Assembly: GCA_964528575.1 (NCBI GenBank)
Contig: CAZGTQ010000450.1
Coordinates: forward strand, 1-8,764
Origin: CAZGTQ01 sp964528575
GTDB lineage: Bacteria > Planctomycetota > UBA1135 > GCA-002686595
Direction of reading: 5' to 3'
DNA: 8,764 bases
Shown here: positions 1 to 7,682 of the stretch, piece by piece
How positions within the stretch are numbered: the first letter of the stretch is position 1
Layout: every line of letters starts with the position of its first letter
Made by a program: the position numbers and the translations under genes
Notes under the pieces: generated by a model
Told to the model about the DNA's origin: nothing
Seen by the model: the letters and a program-made list of their open reading frames with translations, nothing else
Database searches by the model: none

Positions 1-1199
1 AGGCCCAGGCAGCTCGCGAGACCGAGCGCCGCGACCCAGCGCGGGTAGAGCCGGTGCTCCGGCCCCAGCCGCAGCGCGGCGAGGTTCGTCAGCGCGTAGT
101 AGACGAGCACCGTGAACGCGCTGAACGACCAGTTCGATTCGATCGAGCCGGTGGCGGCGAGCACGGCGACGAGCGCTCCCGTCGCGAAGACGGCCGCGCG
201 CGGCGACGCGCGCTCGGCGTGCACCACCGCGAGAGCGCGCGGCACGTCGCCGCGGCGCGCCATCGCGAGCAACACGCGCGAGAGGCCGAGCAAGAGGTTC
301 AAGAGCACGCTCACCAGCGCCGTCACCGCGCCGAGCGCGACGATCCACGCCGTCGCGTCGAGACCGAGCGCGCGGGCGGCGTCCTCGAGCGGCGCGCCGC
401 TCGTGCGCGTCGACTCCGCGAGCGCCGGCGCGCCGACCGCTCCGACCGCGACCGCGGCGACCGCGACGTACACGAGCATCGAGACGAGCAACGTCGCGAC
501 GATCGCGCGGGGGATCGTCCGCGCAGGATCGCTCACCTCCTCGCCGAGCGTCGCGATGCGCCCGTAGCCCGTGTACGCGACGAACATCAGCGCCGTCGCG
601 CCGCAGAGCTCGCGCCCTCCGCCGACGAGCGGCGTCAGCGTCTCGCCCGCGTTCGCGCTCGCCGCCGGCAGCGCCGCGACGACGAACACGCCCAGCGCGA
701 GGAGCGTCGCGACCACGATCGCCGCGTTGACCCGGTTGCTGCGCGCCATGCCGCCCGCGACGAGCACGGTGAGCGCGACGACGACCACCACCGCCGCGAC
801 CGAGCGCGCCGCGGGCCCGGCGGGCGCGCCGAGCGCCGTCAGGACGTAGCCCGCGAGCCCGAGCGCCGCCGTCGCGGCCGACGCGCTCTTCGCGCACAGG
901 AACATCCACCCGGCCGTGAAGCCGAGCGCCGGCGTCAGCTCCCGGTAGCCGTACTCGTACGCTCCGCCGCTGACCGGATGGCGCGCCGCGAGTTGCGCGC
1001 TCGACAGCGCATTGCACGCGGCGACGCCGGCGGCGAGCGCGACCGCGAGCACGACGGCCGACCCGGCGACCTCCGCGGCGATGCCGATGCTGACGAAGAC
1101 GCCCGTCCCGAGGATCGAGCCCAGCCCGAGGAGGACGGCGCCCGGAACGCCGACGACGCGGGCGAGTGCGGCGGCCGGCCCGCTCTGGCTCGTGCTCAT
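1..1199 (-). CDS. APC-superfamily amino acid permease (3' end cut by window edge)
   Basis: Inner-membrane secondary transporter of the APC superfamily, most likely for amino acids or related amines; the substrate cannot be read from the sequence. Reading the minus strand from the ATG at 1197-1199 gives 399 residues with no stop to the window edge. Hydrophobic helices fall roughly at residues 17-40, 43-68, 92-122, 132-150, 156-178, 197-216, 229-256, 283-306, 335-352 and 357-377, and an eleventh begins near 388; the family usually has 12. Family marks are the broken first helix GSILGTGVFV (27-36), the loop GEEVSDPARTIPRAI (219-233) and the cytosolic SRVLLAMARRGDVPRAL stretch (307-323). The start is uncertain: no clear ribosome binding site precedes the ATG, and the frame stays open upstream to the glgP stop, with GTG codons at 1208 and 1250 as alternatives. 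It lies 84 bases after the phosphorylase fusion on the same strand, so cotranscription is possible, but no functional link to glycogen is evident. The family call is firm. Confidence 0.9.
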   Translation of the reverse strand, partial: MSTSQSGPAAALARVVGVPGAVLLGLGSILGTGVFVSIGIAAEVAGSAVVLAVALAAGVAACNALSSAQLAARHPVSGGAYEYGYRELTPALGFTAGWMFLCAKSASAATAALGLAGYVLTALGAPAGPAARSVAAVVVVVALTVLVAGGMARSNRVNAAIVVATLLALGVFVVAALPAASANAGETLTPLVGGGRELCGATALMFVAYTGYGRIATLGEEVSDPARTIPRAIVATLLVSMLVYVAVAAVAVGAVGAPALAESTRTSGAPLEDAARALGLDATAWIVALGAVTALVSVLLNLLLGLSRVLLAMARRGDVPRALAVVHAERASPRAAVFATGALVAVLAATGSIESNWSFSAFTVLVYYALTNLAALRLGPEHRLYPRWVAALGLASCLG

Positions 1200-1283
1200 G
1201 GAGCGCACATCGTAGTGACGCGAGAGCTGCGCGAGCTCGCGCTCGAGCACCTGAACGCGCGCGCGGCGGTGGCGTCGCGCTCG

Positions 1284-4200
1284 CTATCCCACCCAGCGCA
1301 CGAGGTCGCGCGACAGGTCCCACCCGTCGCCGATCGACGGCGCCGGGCGCACGCGCAGGCCGTATGCGTAGCTGCCGGAGCGATCGAGCCGGTGTGCGCC
1401 CTCGAACGCCGCGGGGCCATCGCTCGGCACCGGATCGAGTCGGACGACGATCGGATCCTCGAGCCCGGTCGTCTCCGAGGCGTGGCCGAACACGAGCTCG
1501 ACCTGGACCTCGTCCGGCCGCAGCTCGCCGAGGTCGAGCTCGACGCGCACGTCGAGCCAGTCGCCCGCGCACATGCCCGCCAGGTCCGCGATGCGCGCGC
1601 TCGTCACCTTCAGCTTCGGGAAGAGCGCGCGCAGGCGCGCCTTGGCCGCCGCGCGGGCGCGCGCGCCGGCGCGGCCGTTCGCCGAGAGCTGCGCGCCCTC
1701 GTGCGCGAGCGGCGCGTACATCTCGCTCGCATACTCGCGCACCATGCGGTCGGTGTCGAACACCGGCGGCAGCGTCGCCAGCGCGTGGCGCGAGCGGTCG
1801 AGCCAGCCGAGCGGCAGGCCGTCAGCGCTCCGCTCGCACCACAGCGGCAGCACCTCCTCCTCGAGCAGCCGGTAGAGCGTCTCGGAGTCGAGCTGGTCCT
1901 GCAACGCCTGGTCCGTGTACGTCCGCGGGCCGCCGATCGTCCAGCCGTTCTTGCCGTCGGCGCCCTCGGGCCACCAGCCGTCGGCGACCGAAAGGTTGAG
2001 CACGCCGTTCGCCGCCGCCTTCATCCCGGACGTGCCGCTCGCCTCGAGCGGACGCGTCGGCGTGTTCAGCCACACGTCGACGCCCTGCACGATCGAGCGC
2101 GCGAGCTCGACGTCGTAGTCCTCGACGACCACGACGCGGCCGGCGAGCTCGTCGGTGCGCGCGAGGCGCGCGATGTCGCGCAGGATCTCCTGGCCGAGGG
2201 TGTCGCGCGGGTGCGCCTTGCCCGCGACGAGGATCCGCGCCGGGTACTTCGCGTCGTCGAGCAGCGCCTGGAGCCGCGCGACGTCCTGGAACGCGAGGTG
2301 CGCGCGCTTGTACGGCGCGAAGCGACGCGCGAAGCCGATCCAGAGCGCGTCCTCGTCGAGCCCGTCGAGGATGCGCGCGAGCAGGAGCGGGCTGTCGTGC
2401 CGGTCGACGAACGCGCGCTCGAGGTTCTCGCGCACCTTCGCCATCAGCTCGCGTTTCGCCGCCTGGCGCTCCGCCCACAGCTCCTCGAGCGCGACGTCTT
2501 GCGCGTGCGCCGCGAAGTCCGCTCCAGAGACCGGCCGGTCCGCGGCGCCGACGAGCCGTGCGATCGACGGCCGCACCCACGTCGGCAGGTGCACGCCGTT
2601 CGTGATCGACGAGACCGGCACCTCCTGCTCGACGAGCCCGGGCCACGAGCGCCGCAGCAACGCGCGCGAGACGCGGCCATGGATGCGGCTGACGCCGTTG
2701 ACGCGCGACGCGAGCTGTAGCGCGAGCGTCGTCATGTTGAAGTCCGCGCCCGCGCTCTCGCCCTCGGCGCGGCCGAGCGCGAGGAAACGCTCCCACGGCA
2801 CGCCGAGCCACTCCGCGACGTCCGCGAAGTAGACGCGCATCAGGTCCTCGGAGAAGCGGTCGTGCCCCGCCGGCACCGGCGTGTGCGTCGTGAAGCCCGT
2901 CGTCGCGCGCACGATCTCGCGCGCCTCGTCGAACGTCAGGCCGTCCTCGCGCACGAGCCGCGACACGCGCTCGAGGCCGAGGAACGCCGCGTGCCCCTCG
3001 TTCATGTGCCACGCGGAGGGGACGATGCCGAGTCGGTCGAGCAGGCGCGCTCCGCCGCGGCCGAGCACGATCTCCTGGCGGATGCGCATCGTCTCGTCGC
3101 CGCCGTACAGGTTGAGCGTGATCCCGCGGTCCTCGGCGCGGTTCGCCGGCACGTCCGCGTCGAGCAGGTAGAGCGGGATCCGGCCGACCGAGACGCGCCA
3201 CGCGCGCAGGAACAGCTCGCGTCCCGGCAGCTTGAGCCGCACCTCGAGCGGCTCGCGGTCGGGTCCGAGCACGAGCTCGAGCGGCAGGTCGCGCGGCTCG
3301 CTCGCGACGTCGAGCGCGACCTGGTCGCCCTCGGACGTCAACCGCTGGCTCATGTAGCCCTTGCGGTAGAACAGCCCGATGGCGACGAGCGGCAGCCCGA
3401 CGTCGCTCGCCGACTTGAGGTGGTCGCCCGACAACACGCCGAGGCCGCCCGAGTAGATGCGCAGCGACTCGTGGATGCCGTACTCGGCGGAGAAGTACGC
3501 GACGGGGCTCTCGACCGAGATTGGCGCGCCGTCCCAGCGCGGCGGCTGCGCGAGGTAGCGCTCCAGCCGCGCGGCGACGCGGTCGACCTTCGCGACGTAC
3601 TCCGCGTCGGCCGCGCGCGCCTTCAGGTCGTGCTCGAACACACGGCGCAGGAACACGATCGGGTTGTGGCGCGCCTTCTCCCACGACGCAGGCGAGAGCT
3701 CCTCGAACAGGTCCTTGCCCTCGGGGTCCCAGCTCCACGCGTAGTTGCGCGCGATCGTCGCGAGCGGGGCGAGCGCGGGCGGGAGCGTCGCCGACACGTC
3801 GAAGCGCGTCAGCCGCGGCGCCTGGCTCTCGCCGACCACCGCGAGCGGCTGCTTCGCGCGGCGCACGAGCGGAACGCCGCGCTCGAGCCGGCCCTGCACC
3901 GCGTCGAGCGCGGCGCGGTACGCGACTTCGTAGCTCCCGATCAGGTCCGACCACGCCGTGCGCGCGGCGGTCGCGCGGCAGATCGGCGCGATCTCCGCCG
4001 CGTCCGGCGGCTCGGTCAGGAACGTCGCGAGCGCATCGACGAGGTCGTGCCGCACGTCCGCGTACGCGCGCCGCACGCGCCGCAGCACGGTGACGCCGTG
4101 CTCGGGGCCGATCTTGTTGGCGAGCGCCCAACGGCCGAATCCGGCGTAGTCGGACGTGATGGTCGGCACGCCGACGCCGAGGCTCTCCTGCGGCGTGTAG

Positions 4201-5507
4201 CCCCACGGCTCGTAGTACGAGGGAAAGCACGTCAGGTCCATGCCGCGCAGCACCGTCTCGTACGGGAGCTGGAGCAGGTCGTCGTTCTCCGACAGATGGA
4301 TCGGCACGTGGATCACGCGCACCCGCGAGCCCGGCGCGTTCGCGAGGCCGAGCTGCGCGCAGCGGAGCTGGATCGGGTCCTTGTCCGCGTCGAACAGGTT
4401 GTGCGTGACGATGCCGAGCGGCCCGTGCGCGGCGGGCGAGCTGGCGCCGAGGCGCTCGCGCAGCTCGGCGCGCACGCCCGAATGGCCCGCGGGCGCGAGC
4501 AGGAAGAACACGACGGGCGGCCCCGCGCGCTCGGCGAGGTCGGCGCAGGCGTCGAGCGTCAGATCGATGCCCTTGTTGTGGAAGTCGTAGCGCCCCGCCG
4601 ACGCCAGGAACGTCGCGCCGGAGACGTCCTCGCCGAGGAACGCGCTCGCGAGTCGCTCGAGCCGCGCGCGCACCACCGAGCGCTCGGCCGCGCCGCCCAG
4701 CTCGTCGAGCACGTCCAGGTCGACGCCGTTGGCGAGCAGCGGAGTCGGGCGCCGGCCGTGGAGCAGCTCCGCTTCGTCGGCGGTGATCTCCGACACCGTC
4801 GTGAACACGTCCGCCTCGCGCGCGCACACGCCCTCGAGCGAGTGCTTCGCGCGCACGCCGTGCTGCTCGGCGAGCTCCTCGGGCGAGTCGTCGCCGAGCC
4901 CGTCCGTCGGCGAGCGGCCGATCGACGAGAGCGTGCGGCCGAGCACCGTCGCGTGCGTCGTGAACACCGTCCCGATGCCCGGGCAACTGCGCTTCAGGTA
5001 GAGCGCGCCCGCGCCCGCCGTCCACTCGTGGAACTGCGCGACGGCGCGGCGGCGGCTCGGCGCGCAGAACTCCTCCCACCAGATCTCGACGACGCGCCCA
5101 GCCGCCTGGCCGAACAGCGCCGGCTCGACGTAGTCCCAACCGCCGTGGATCGAGTCGACCGCGTACCGCTCCCACAGGCCCGCGAGCACGTCGTCCTTCT
5201 TCTCGAGCAGGCTCGAGAACTCGACGAGCACCGTGCGCGGCCGCCCCGGGATCGTCCAGCGGCCGACGTGCACCGGCAGGCCCGCGGCGCGGCCCGCCTC
5301 CTCGAGCTCCTCGAACCCGGGCTCGGGCTCGAACGGCATCGGCTGGTCCTCGTGCAACAGCCACGGCCCGACGCAGACGTACGCGTCGCCGTAGCGCCGG
5401 CCGAGCGTCTTGGCCTTGGTCGCGATGACGGTGTAGATCCCGCCGACCCGGTTGCAGACCTCGAAGCTGACCTCGAAGAGCGTGTGCTGCGTCACCGGTT
5501 GAGTCAC
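1284..5507 (-). CDS. glgP: Fused GT3 glycogen synthase / GT35 alpha-glucan phosphorylase
   Basis: Predicted cytosolic bifunctional enzyme of 1407 residues; the symbol applies to the C-terminal half. Residues about 8-540 match GT3 glycogen synthase: FEVCNRVGGIYTV (15-27), FHEW (159-162), FTTHAT (182-187), AGRYDFHNKG (304-313) and YYEPWGYTPQES (431-442), whose E433 and E441 are the GT3 glutamate pair. After a linker of about 30 residues, a DUF3417-type region and a short-type GT35 phosphorylase follow: YFSAEYGIHESLRIYSGGLG (671-690), NEGHA (836-840), FTTHTPVPAGHDRF (872-885), SITNGVHLPTW (967-977) and EASGTSGMKAAANG (1155-1168), where K1163 is the expected pyridoxal-phosphate lysine. A C-terminal beta-rich segment (about 1297-1407) ending in LVRWVG resembles the tail of related phosphorylases. 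Both active sites look intact and no frameshift is seen. The GTG at 5507 was chosen because GGAAAG lies 9 bases upstream and homology starts within ten residues. GTG at 5534 or 5495 are alternatives. It lies 32 bases after the debranching gene, so is probably in the same operon. Confidence 0.95.
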   Translation of the reverse strand: MTQPVTQHTLFEVSFEVCNRVGGIYTVIATKAKTLGRRYGDAYVCVGPWLLHEDQPMPFEPEPGFEELEEAGRAAGLPVHVGRWTIPGRPRTVLVEFSSLLEKKDDVLAGLWERYAVDSIHGGWDYVEPALFGQAAGRVVEIWWEEFCAPSRRRAVAQFHEWTAGAGALYLKRSCPGIGTVFTTHATVLGRTLSSIGRSPTDGLGDDSPEELAEQHGVRAKHSLEGVCAREADVFTTVSEITADEAELLHGRRPTPLLANGVDLDVLDELGGAAERSVVRARLERLASAFLGEDVSGATFLASAGRYDFHNKGIDLTLDACADLAERAGPPVVFFLLAPAGHSGVRAELRERLGASSPAAHGPLGIVTHNLFDADKDPIQLRCAQLGLANAPGSRVRVIHVPIHLSENDDLLQLPYETVLRGMDLTCFPSYYEPWGYTPQESLGVGVPTITSDYAGFGRWALANKIGPEHGVTVLRRVRRAYADVRHDLVDALATFLTEPPDAAEIAPICRATAARTAWSDLIGSYEVAYRAALDAVQGRLERGVPLVRRAKQPLAVVGESQAPRLTRFDVSATLPPALAPLATIARNYAWSWDPEGKDLFEELSPASWEKARHNPIVFLRRVFEHDLKARAADAEYVAKVDRVAARLERYLAQPPRWDGAPISVESPVAYFSAEYGIHESLRIYSGGLGVLSGDHLKSASDVGLPLVAIGLFYRKGYMSQRLTSEGDQVALDVASEPRDLPLELVLGPDREPLEVRLKLPGRELFLRAWRVSVGRIPLYLLDADVPANRAEDRGITLNLYGGDETMRIRQEIVLGRGGARLLDRLGIVPSAWHMNEGHAAFLGLERVSRLVREDGLTFDEAREIVRATTGFTTHTPVPAGHDRFSEDLMRVYFADVAEWLGVPWERFLALGRAEGESAGADFNMTTLALQLASRVNGVSRIHGRVSRALLRRSWPGLVEQEVPVSSITNGVHLPTWVRPSIARLVGAADRPVSGADFAAHAQDVALEELWAERQAAKRELMAKVRENLERAFVDRHDSPLLLARILDGLDEDALWIGFARRFAPYKRAHLAFQDVARLQALLDDAKYPARILVAGKAHPRDTLGQEILRDIARLARTDELAGRVVVVEDYDVELARSIVQGVDVWLNTPTRPLEASGTSGMKAAANGVLNLSVADGWWPEGADGKNGWTIGGPRTYTDQALQDQLDSETLYRLLEEEVLPLWCERSADGLPLGWLDRSRHALATLPPVFDTDRMVREYASEMYAPLAHEGAQLSANGRAGARARAAAKARLRALFPKLKVTSARIADLAGMCAGDWLDVRVELDLGELRPDEVQVELVFGHASETTGLEDPIVVRLDPVPSDGPAAFEGAHRLDRSGSYAYGLRVRPAPSIGDGWDLSRDLVRWVG

Positions 5508-5516
5508 CGCTGGCTG

Positions 5517-5522
5517 CTTTCC
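5517..5522 (-). promoter_or_regulatory. Probable ribosome binding site for the synthase/phosphorylase fusion
   Basis: On the minus strand GGAAAG lies 9 bases before the GTG at 5507, in the 32-base gap after the debranching enzyme stop (TGA, 5540-5542). It is the main reason for preferring this start over the in-frame GTGs at 5534 and 5495, which lack a comparable purine block at suitable spacing. The match is imperfect, and translational coupling to the upstream gene could also drive initiation. Confidence 0.45.
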
Positions 5523-5539
5523 GTGCTGCCTCACCGAGC

Positions 5540-7564
5540 TCACTGGGGAAGGCCGTCCGCGAGCATGCGCCGCGCACGCAGCCACTCCGCCGTGTTCCAC
5601 GCCTGCGCGAACGCGCCGCCGGGAGCGTGCGGCGAGTCGCCGTCGAACACCTCGGAGAGGTGCTCGAGGCCGGCGCGGTCGAGCTCGGGCGCGAGCCCGT
5701 CGACCAGCTCGCGCAGCTCGGCGAGCCTCTTCTTCGTCGGCCGCGCCGCGCGCAGCGACGCCTCGACGTACGAGCCGAGCAACCACGGCCAGACCGTGCC
5801 CTGGTGGTAGGCGGCGTCGCGCTCCTCGGGGCCGCCGGCGTAGCGACCGGCGTAGCCGGGCTCGCCCGGCGCGAGCGTGCGCAGGCCGCGCGGCGTCAGC
5901 AGGCGTGCTTCGGCGAGCCGGACGACCGCGAGGCGCTGCGGCTTGGTCAGCGGCGCGAGCTCGAGCGCGGCGGCGAGCACCGCGTTCGGCCGAACGGCGA
6001 GGTCGCGCTGTCCGTCGCACCACACGTCGGCCAGCATCTGCCGCTCATCATCCCAGAATCTTGCCTTGAACGTCGCAGCAGCGGTCCGGGCGTGGCCGCG
6101 CCAGCGCCGCGCCTCCGCGCGCCCGCCCGCGAGCTCCTCGAGCGAGCCGAGCAGCGAGCACCACAGCGCCGCGATCTCGACCGGGCTGCCGTGGCGCGGC
6201 GTGACCGGACCGGCGTGCGTGCGCGCGTCCATCCAGGTCGCGTTCTCGCCGTTGCCGCCGAAGAGGAGCATGCCCTGGTCGTCGACGTGGATGCCGAGCT
6301 CGGTCCCCTCCAGGTACGCCTCGGCGATCGACTCGAGCGCGGGCCGCAGCTCGCGCTTCACGAGCTTCTGGTCGCCGCCGGCGCGCTCGTAGAGGAGCAC
6401 GGCGCGCGCGAACCACAGCGCCGCGTCGGCCGAGTGGTATTGGCTGTCGTCGACGCTCGCGCCGAAGACGTTCGGCAGGAGGCCGCCGCGCAGGAAGCCG
6501 AGCGCGCCGCGCAGCACCTCGGCGCATTCGGCGACGCGCCCGCGCGCGAGCGTCAGGCCGGGGAGCGCGATGAACGTGTCGCGGCCCCACTCGCCGAACC
6601 AGGGGTAGCCGGCGACGACGCCGAGCCGCCCGTCGGTCGCGCGGTAGAGGAAGTCGTCGGCGGCGCGCTCGAGGCGCGCGCCGAGCGGGTCGCTCGACTC
6701 GGCGAGCGCGCGCGCGGCGGTGCGCCGTCGCGCTCCCTCGCGCTCCCAAGCCGCGCGCGGGTCGTCGATCCGCTCGACGAGCGCGGCCGCGACGGTGCAC
6801 GGATCGCCCGGTTTCAGGTGCACGCGCAGGATCCCGGGGCTGAACTCGTCCTCGCGGCCCTCGTCGCCGCGCGCGCGGTCGACGTCGAACGCGACGTTGC
6901 GGTACCACGTCGGCGCGGCCTCGAACGGTGCCTCGTGCGTGCACGTCAGCACGAGCTCGGGCATCGTCGCGTAGGGCCGCACGCGCACGCCGCGCTCGTC
7001 CACGACCGCGGCGGGATCGAGCGCGTCGTTCTCGACGGTGAGCCAGCCGGCGCGCCGGTAGGGGAGCAGCGGGCGCAGCTCGAGCGTGAGCGGTCCCGGC
7101 CCCTCGAGCAGCGTGTAGCGCACGAGCACGGCGTGGCGGCCGCGCACGGAGCGGACCTCGCGGCGCAGGCACGTCGGGCCGAATCGGTACGTCGCGCTCG
7201 GCTGCGGCGTCGCGCTGAAGCTCTCCAGCGCGCGGTCTCCGCGCGGGGCCCAGACGTCGCCGTAGCGCGCGACCGAGAGCGGGAGCGCGCTGCCGTCGAG
7301 CAGTCGGCCGTCTACGACGACGGCCTCGGGGCGCAGGACCTCGTCGAAGCGCGCGAGGAAGACGTGGCGCTCGGCCGTGCCGTCGAACGGCGCGACGAGC
7401 AGCCCGTGGTAGCGGCGCGTGGGACACAAGGAGGGCGTCGACGCGGCGTAACCGCCGCGCCCGTCGGTCTCGAGCCACTCGAGCTCGAGGCCGATCGGCG
7501 GATCCTCGGGGCGGCGCGGCGGGGACACGAGCGCGGGGGGGGAGAGGCGGTCGGCGAGGCTCAT
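5540..7564 (-). CDS. Amylo-alpha-1,6-glucosidase (GDE-type glycogen debranching enzyme)
   Basis: Predicted cytosolic hydrolase of 674 residues that removes alpha-1,6-linked glucose at glycogen branch points, letting phosphorylase proceed past them. Residues about 24-235 form the bacterial GDE N-terminal beta-rich domain, including ETDGRGGYAASTPS (32-45) and TRRYHGLLVA (49-58). Residues about 290-670 form the (alpha/alpha)6-barrel GDE C domain, with GYPWFGEWGRDTFIALPGL (319-337), YHSADAALWF (376-385), NATWMDARTHAGPVTPRHGS (441-460), HQGTVWPWLLG (587-597) and LSEVFDGDSPHAPGG (636-650). D329 in the WGRD motif is the likely general acid; I did not assign the base with certainty. Length is typical of single-function bacterial and archaeal members, and the GH13 4-alpha-glucanotransferase half of eukaryotic debranching enzymes is absent. 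The ATG at 7562-7564 is the only sensible start near the N-terminal homology, but no Shine-Dalgarno sequence precedes it. Eight consecutive C lie in codons 8-10. It is first in the minus-strand cluster, divergent from glgC. Confidence 0.95.
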   Translation of the reverse strand: MSLADRLSPPALVSPPRRPEDPPIGLELEWLETDGRGGYAASTPSLCPTRRYHGLLVAPFDGTAERHVFLARFDEVLRPEAVVVDGRLLDGSALPLSVARYGDVWAPRGDRALESFSATPQPSATYRFGPTCLRREVRSVRGRHAVLVRYTLLEGPGPLTLELRPLLPYRRAGWLTVENDALDPAAVVDERGVRVRPYATMPELVLTCTHEAPFEAAPTWYRNVAFDVDRARGDEGREDEFSPGILRVHLKPGDPCTVAAALVERIDDPRAAWEREGARRRTAARALAESSDPLGARLERAADDFLYRATDGRLGVVAGYPWFGEWGRDTFIALPGLTLARGRVAECAEVLRGALGFLRGGLLPNVFGASVDDSQYHSADAALWFARAVLLYERAGGDQKLVKRELRPALESIAEAYLEGTELGIHVDDQGMLLFGGNGENATWMDARTHAGPVTPRHGSPVEIAALWCSLLGSLEELAGGRAEARRWRGHARTAAATFKARFWDDERQMLADVWCDGQRDLAVRPNAVLAAALELAPLTKPQRLAVVRLAEARLLTPRGLRTLAPGEPGYAGRYAGGPEERDAAYHQGTVWPWLLGSYVEASLRAARPTKKRLAELRELVDGLAPELDRAGLEHLSEVFDGDSPHAPGGAFAQAWNTAEWLRARRMLADGLPQ

Positions 7565-7682
7565 CGGAGTCGGTATGGTTCGCGGAAAGCGCGGCAGCGT
7601 ACTCGATGGGAGGGCCGGCGGTGTCGCTCGCGGCCCCGGGACGTCATGCTATTGCCCGTAGGCGCGAAGGCGGGAGAACACG
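7565..7682. promoter_or_regulatory. Divergent intergenic region between the debranching gene and glgC
   Basis: This 118-base gap separates two genes that read away from each other, so it should carry promoters for both directions. It is the only sizeable non-coding stretch in the window. No strong -35/-10 pair stands out. Weak candidates are CATACC on the minus strand (7572-7577), only 7 bases from the debranching enzyme ATG, and TGCTATTGC on the plus strand (7647-7655), about 27 bases before the glgC start. An in-frame TAG at 7659-7661 bounds how far glgC could extend upstream. I found no convincing operator or terminator. The promoter role is inferred from gene orientation alone. Confidence 0.5.
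7672..7677 (+). promoter_or_regulatory. glgC: Ribosome binding site of glgC
   Basis: GGGAGA lies 5 bases before the GTG at 7683-7685, a near-ideal Shine-Dalgarno position. With the in-frame TAG at 7659-7661 just upstream and no in-frame ATG between, it fixes GTG as the glgC start. It is the clearest ribosome binding site in the window. Confidence 0.75.

Noticed and set aside
1229..1242. Perfect 14-base palindrome GCGCGAGCTCGCGC between phosphorylase and permease
   Set aside because: It has no T-run to suggest a terminator. GAGCTC flanked by CG repeats is common in this genome's codon usage, and it may lie inside an extended permease N-terminus.
1196..1420. Small 74-codon minus-strand frame whose TGA overlaps the permease ATG (ATGA)
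   Set aside because: It lies mostly inside the phosphorylase C-terminus in another frame, with Arg/Ser/Ala-rich composition. The ATGA overlap is probably chance.
54..2720. Plus-strand open frame of 888 codons
   Set aside because: It lies opposite the permease and phosphorylase genes. Its translation is dominated by Arg, Ala, Glu and Asp with no recognisable domain, as expected for antisense of very GC-rich coding DNA where stops are rare.
1822..5577. Minus-strand frame of 1251 codons overlapping the fusion gene in another frame
   Set aside because: An Arg/Ala-rich shadow of the true frame, which carries all the GT3 and GT35 motifs.
2862..5810. Plus-strand open frame of 982 codons
   Set aside because: Antisense to the GT3-GT35 fusion, with an Arg/Ala/Glu/Val-rich low-complexity translation and no motif; a composition artefact.
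5508..6023. Extending the fusion protein upstream to an ATG at 6023 (1579 residues)
   Set aside because: The extra 172 residues overlap the 3' end of the debranching gene, are Arg/Ala-rich and show no homology. GT3 homology begins right after the GTG at 5507.
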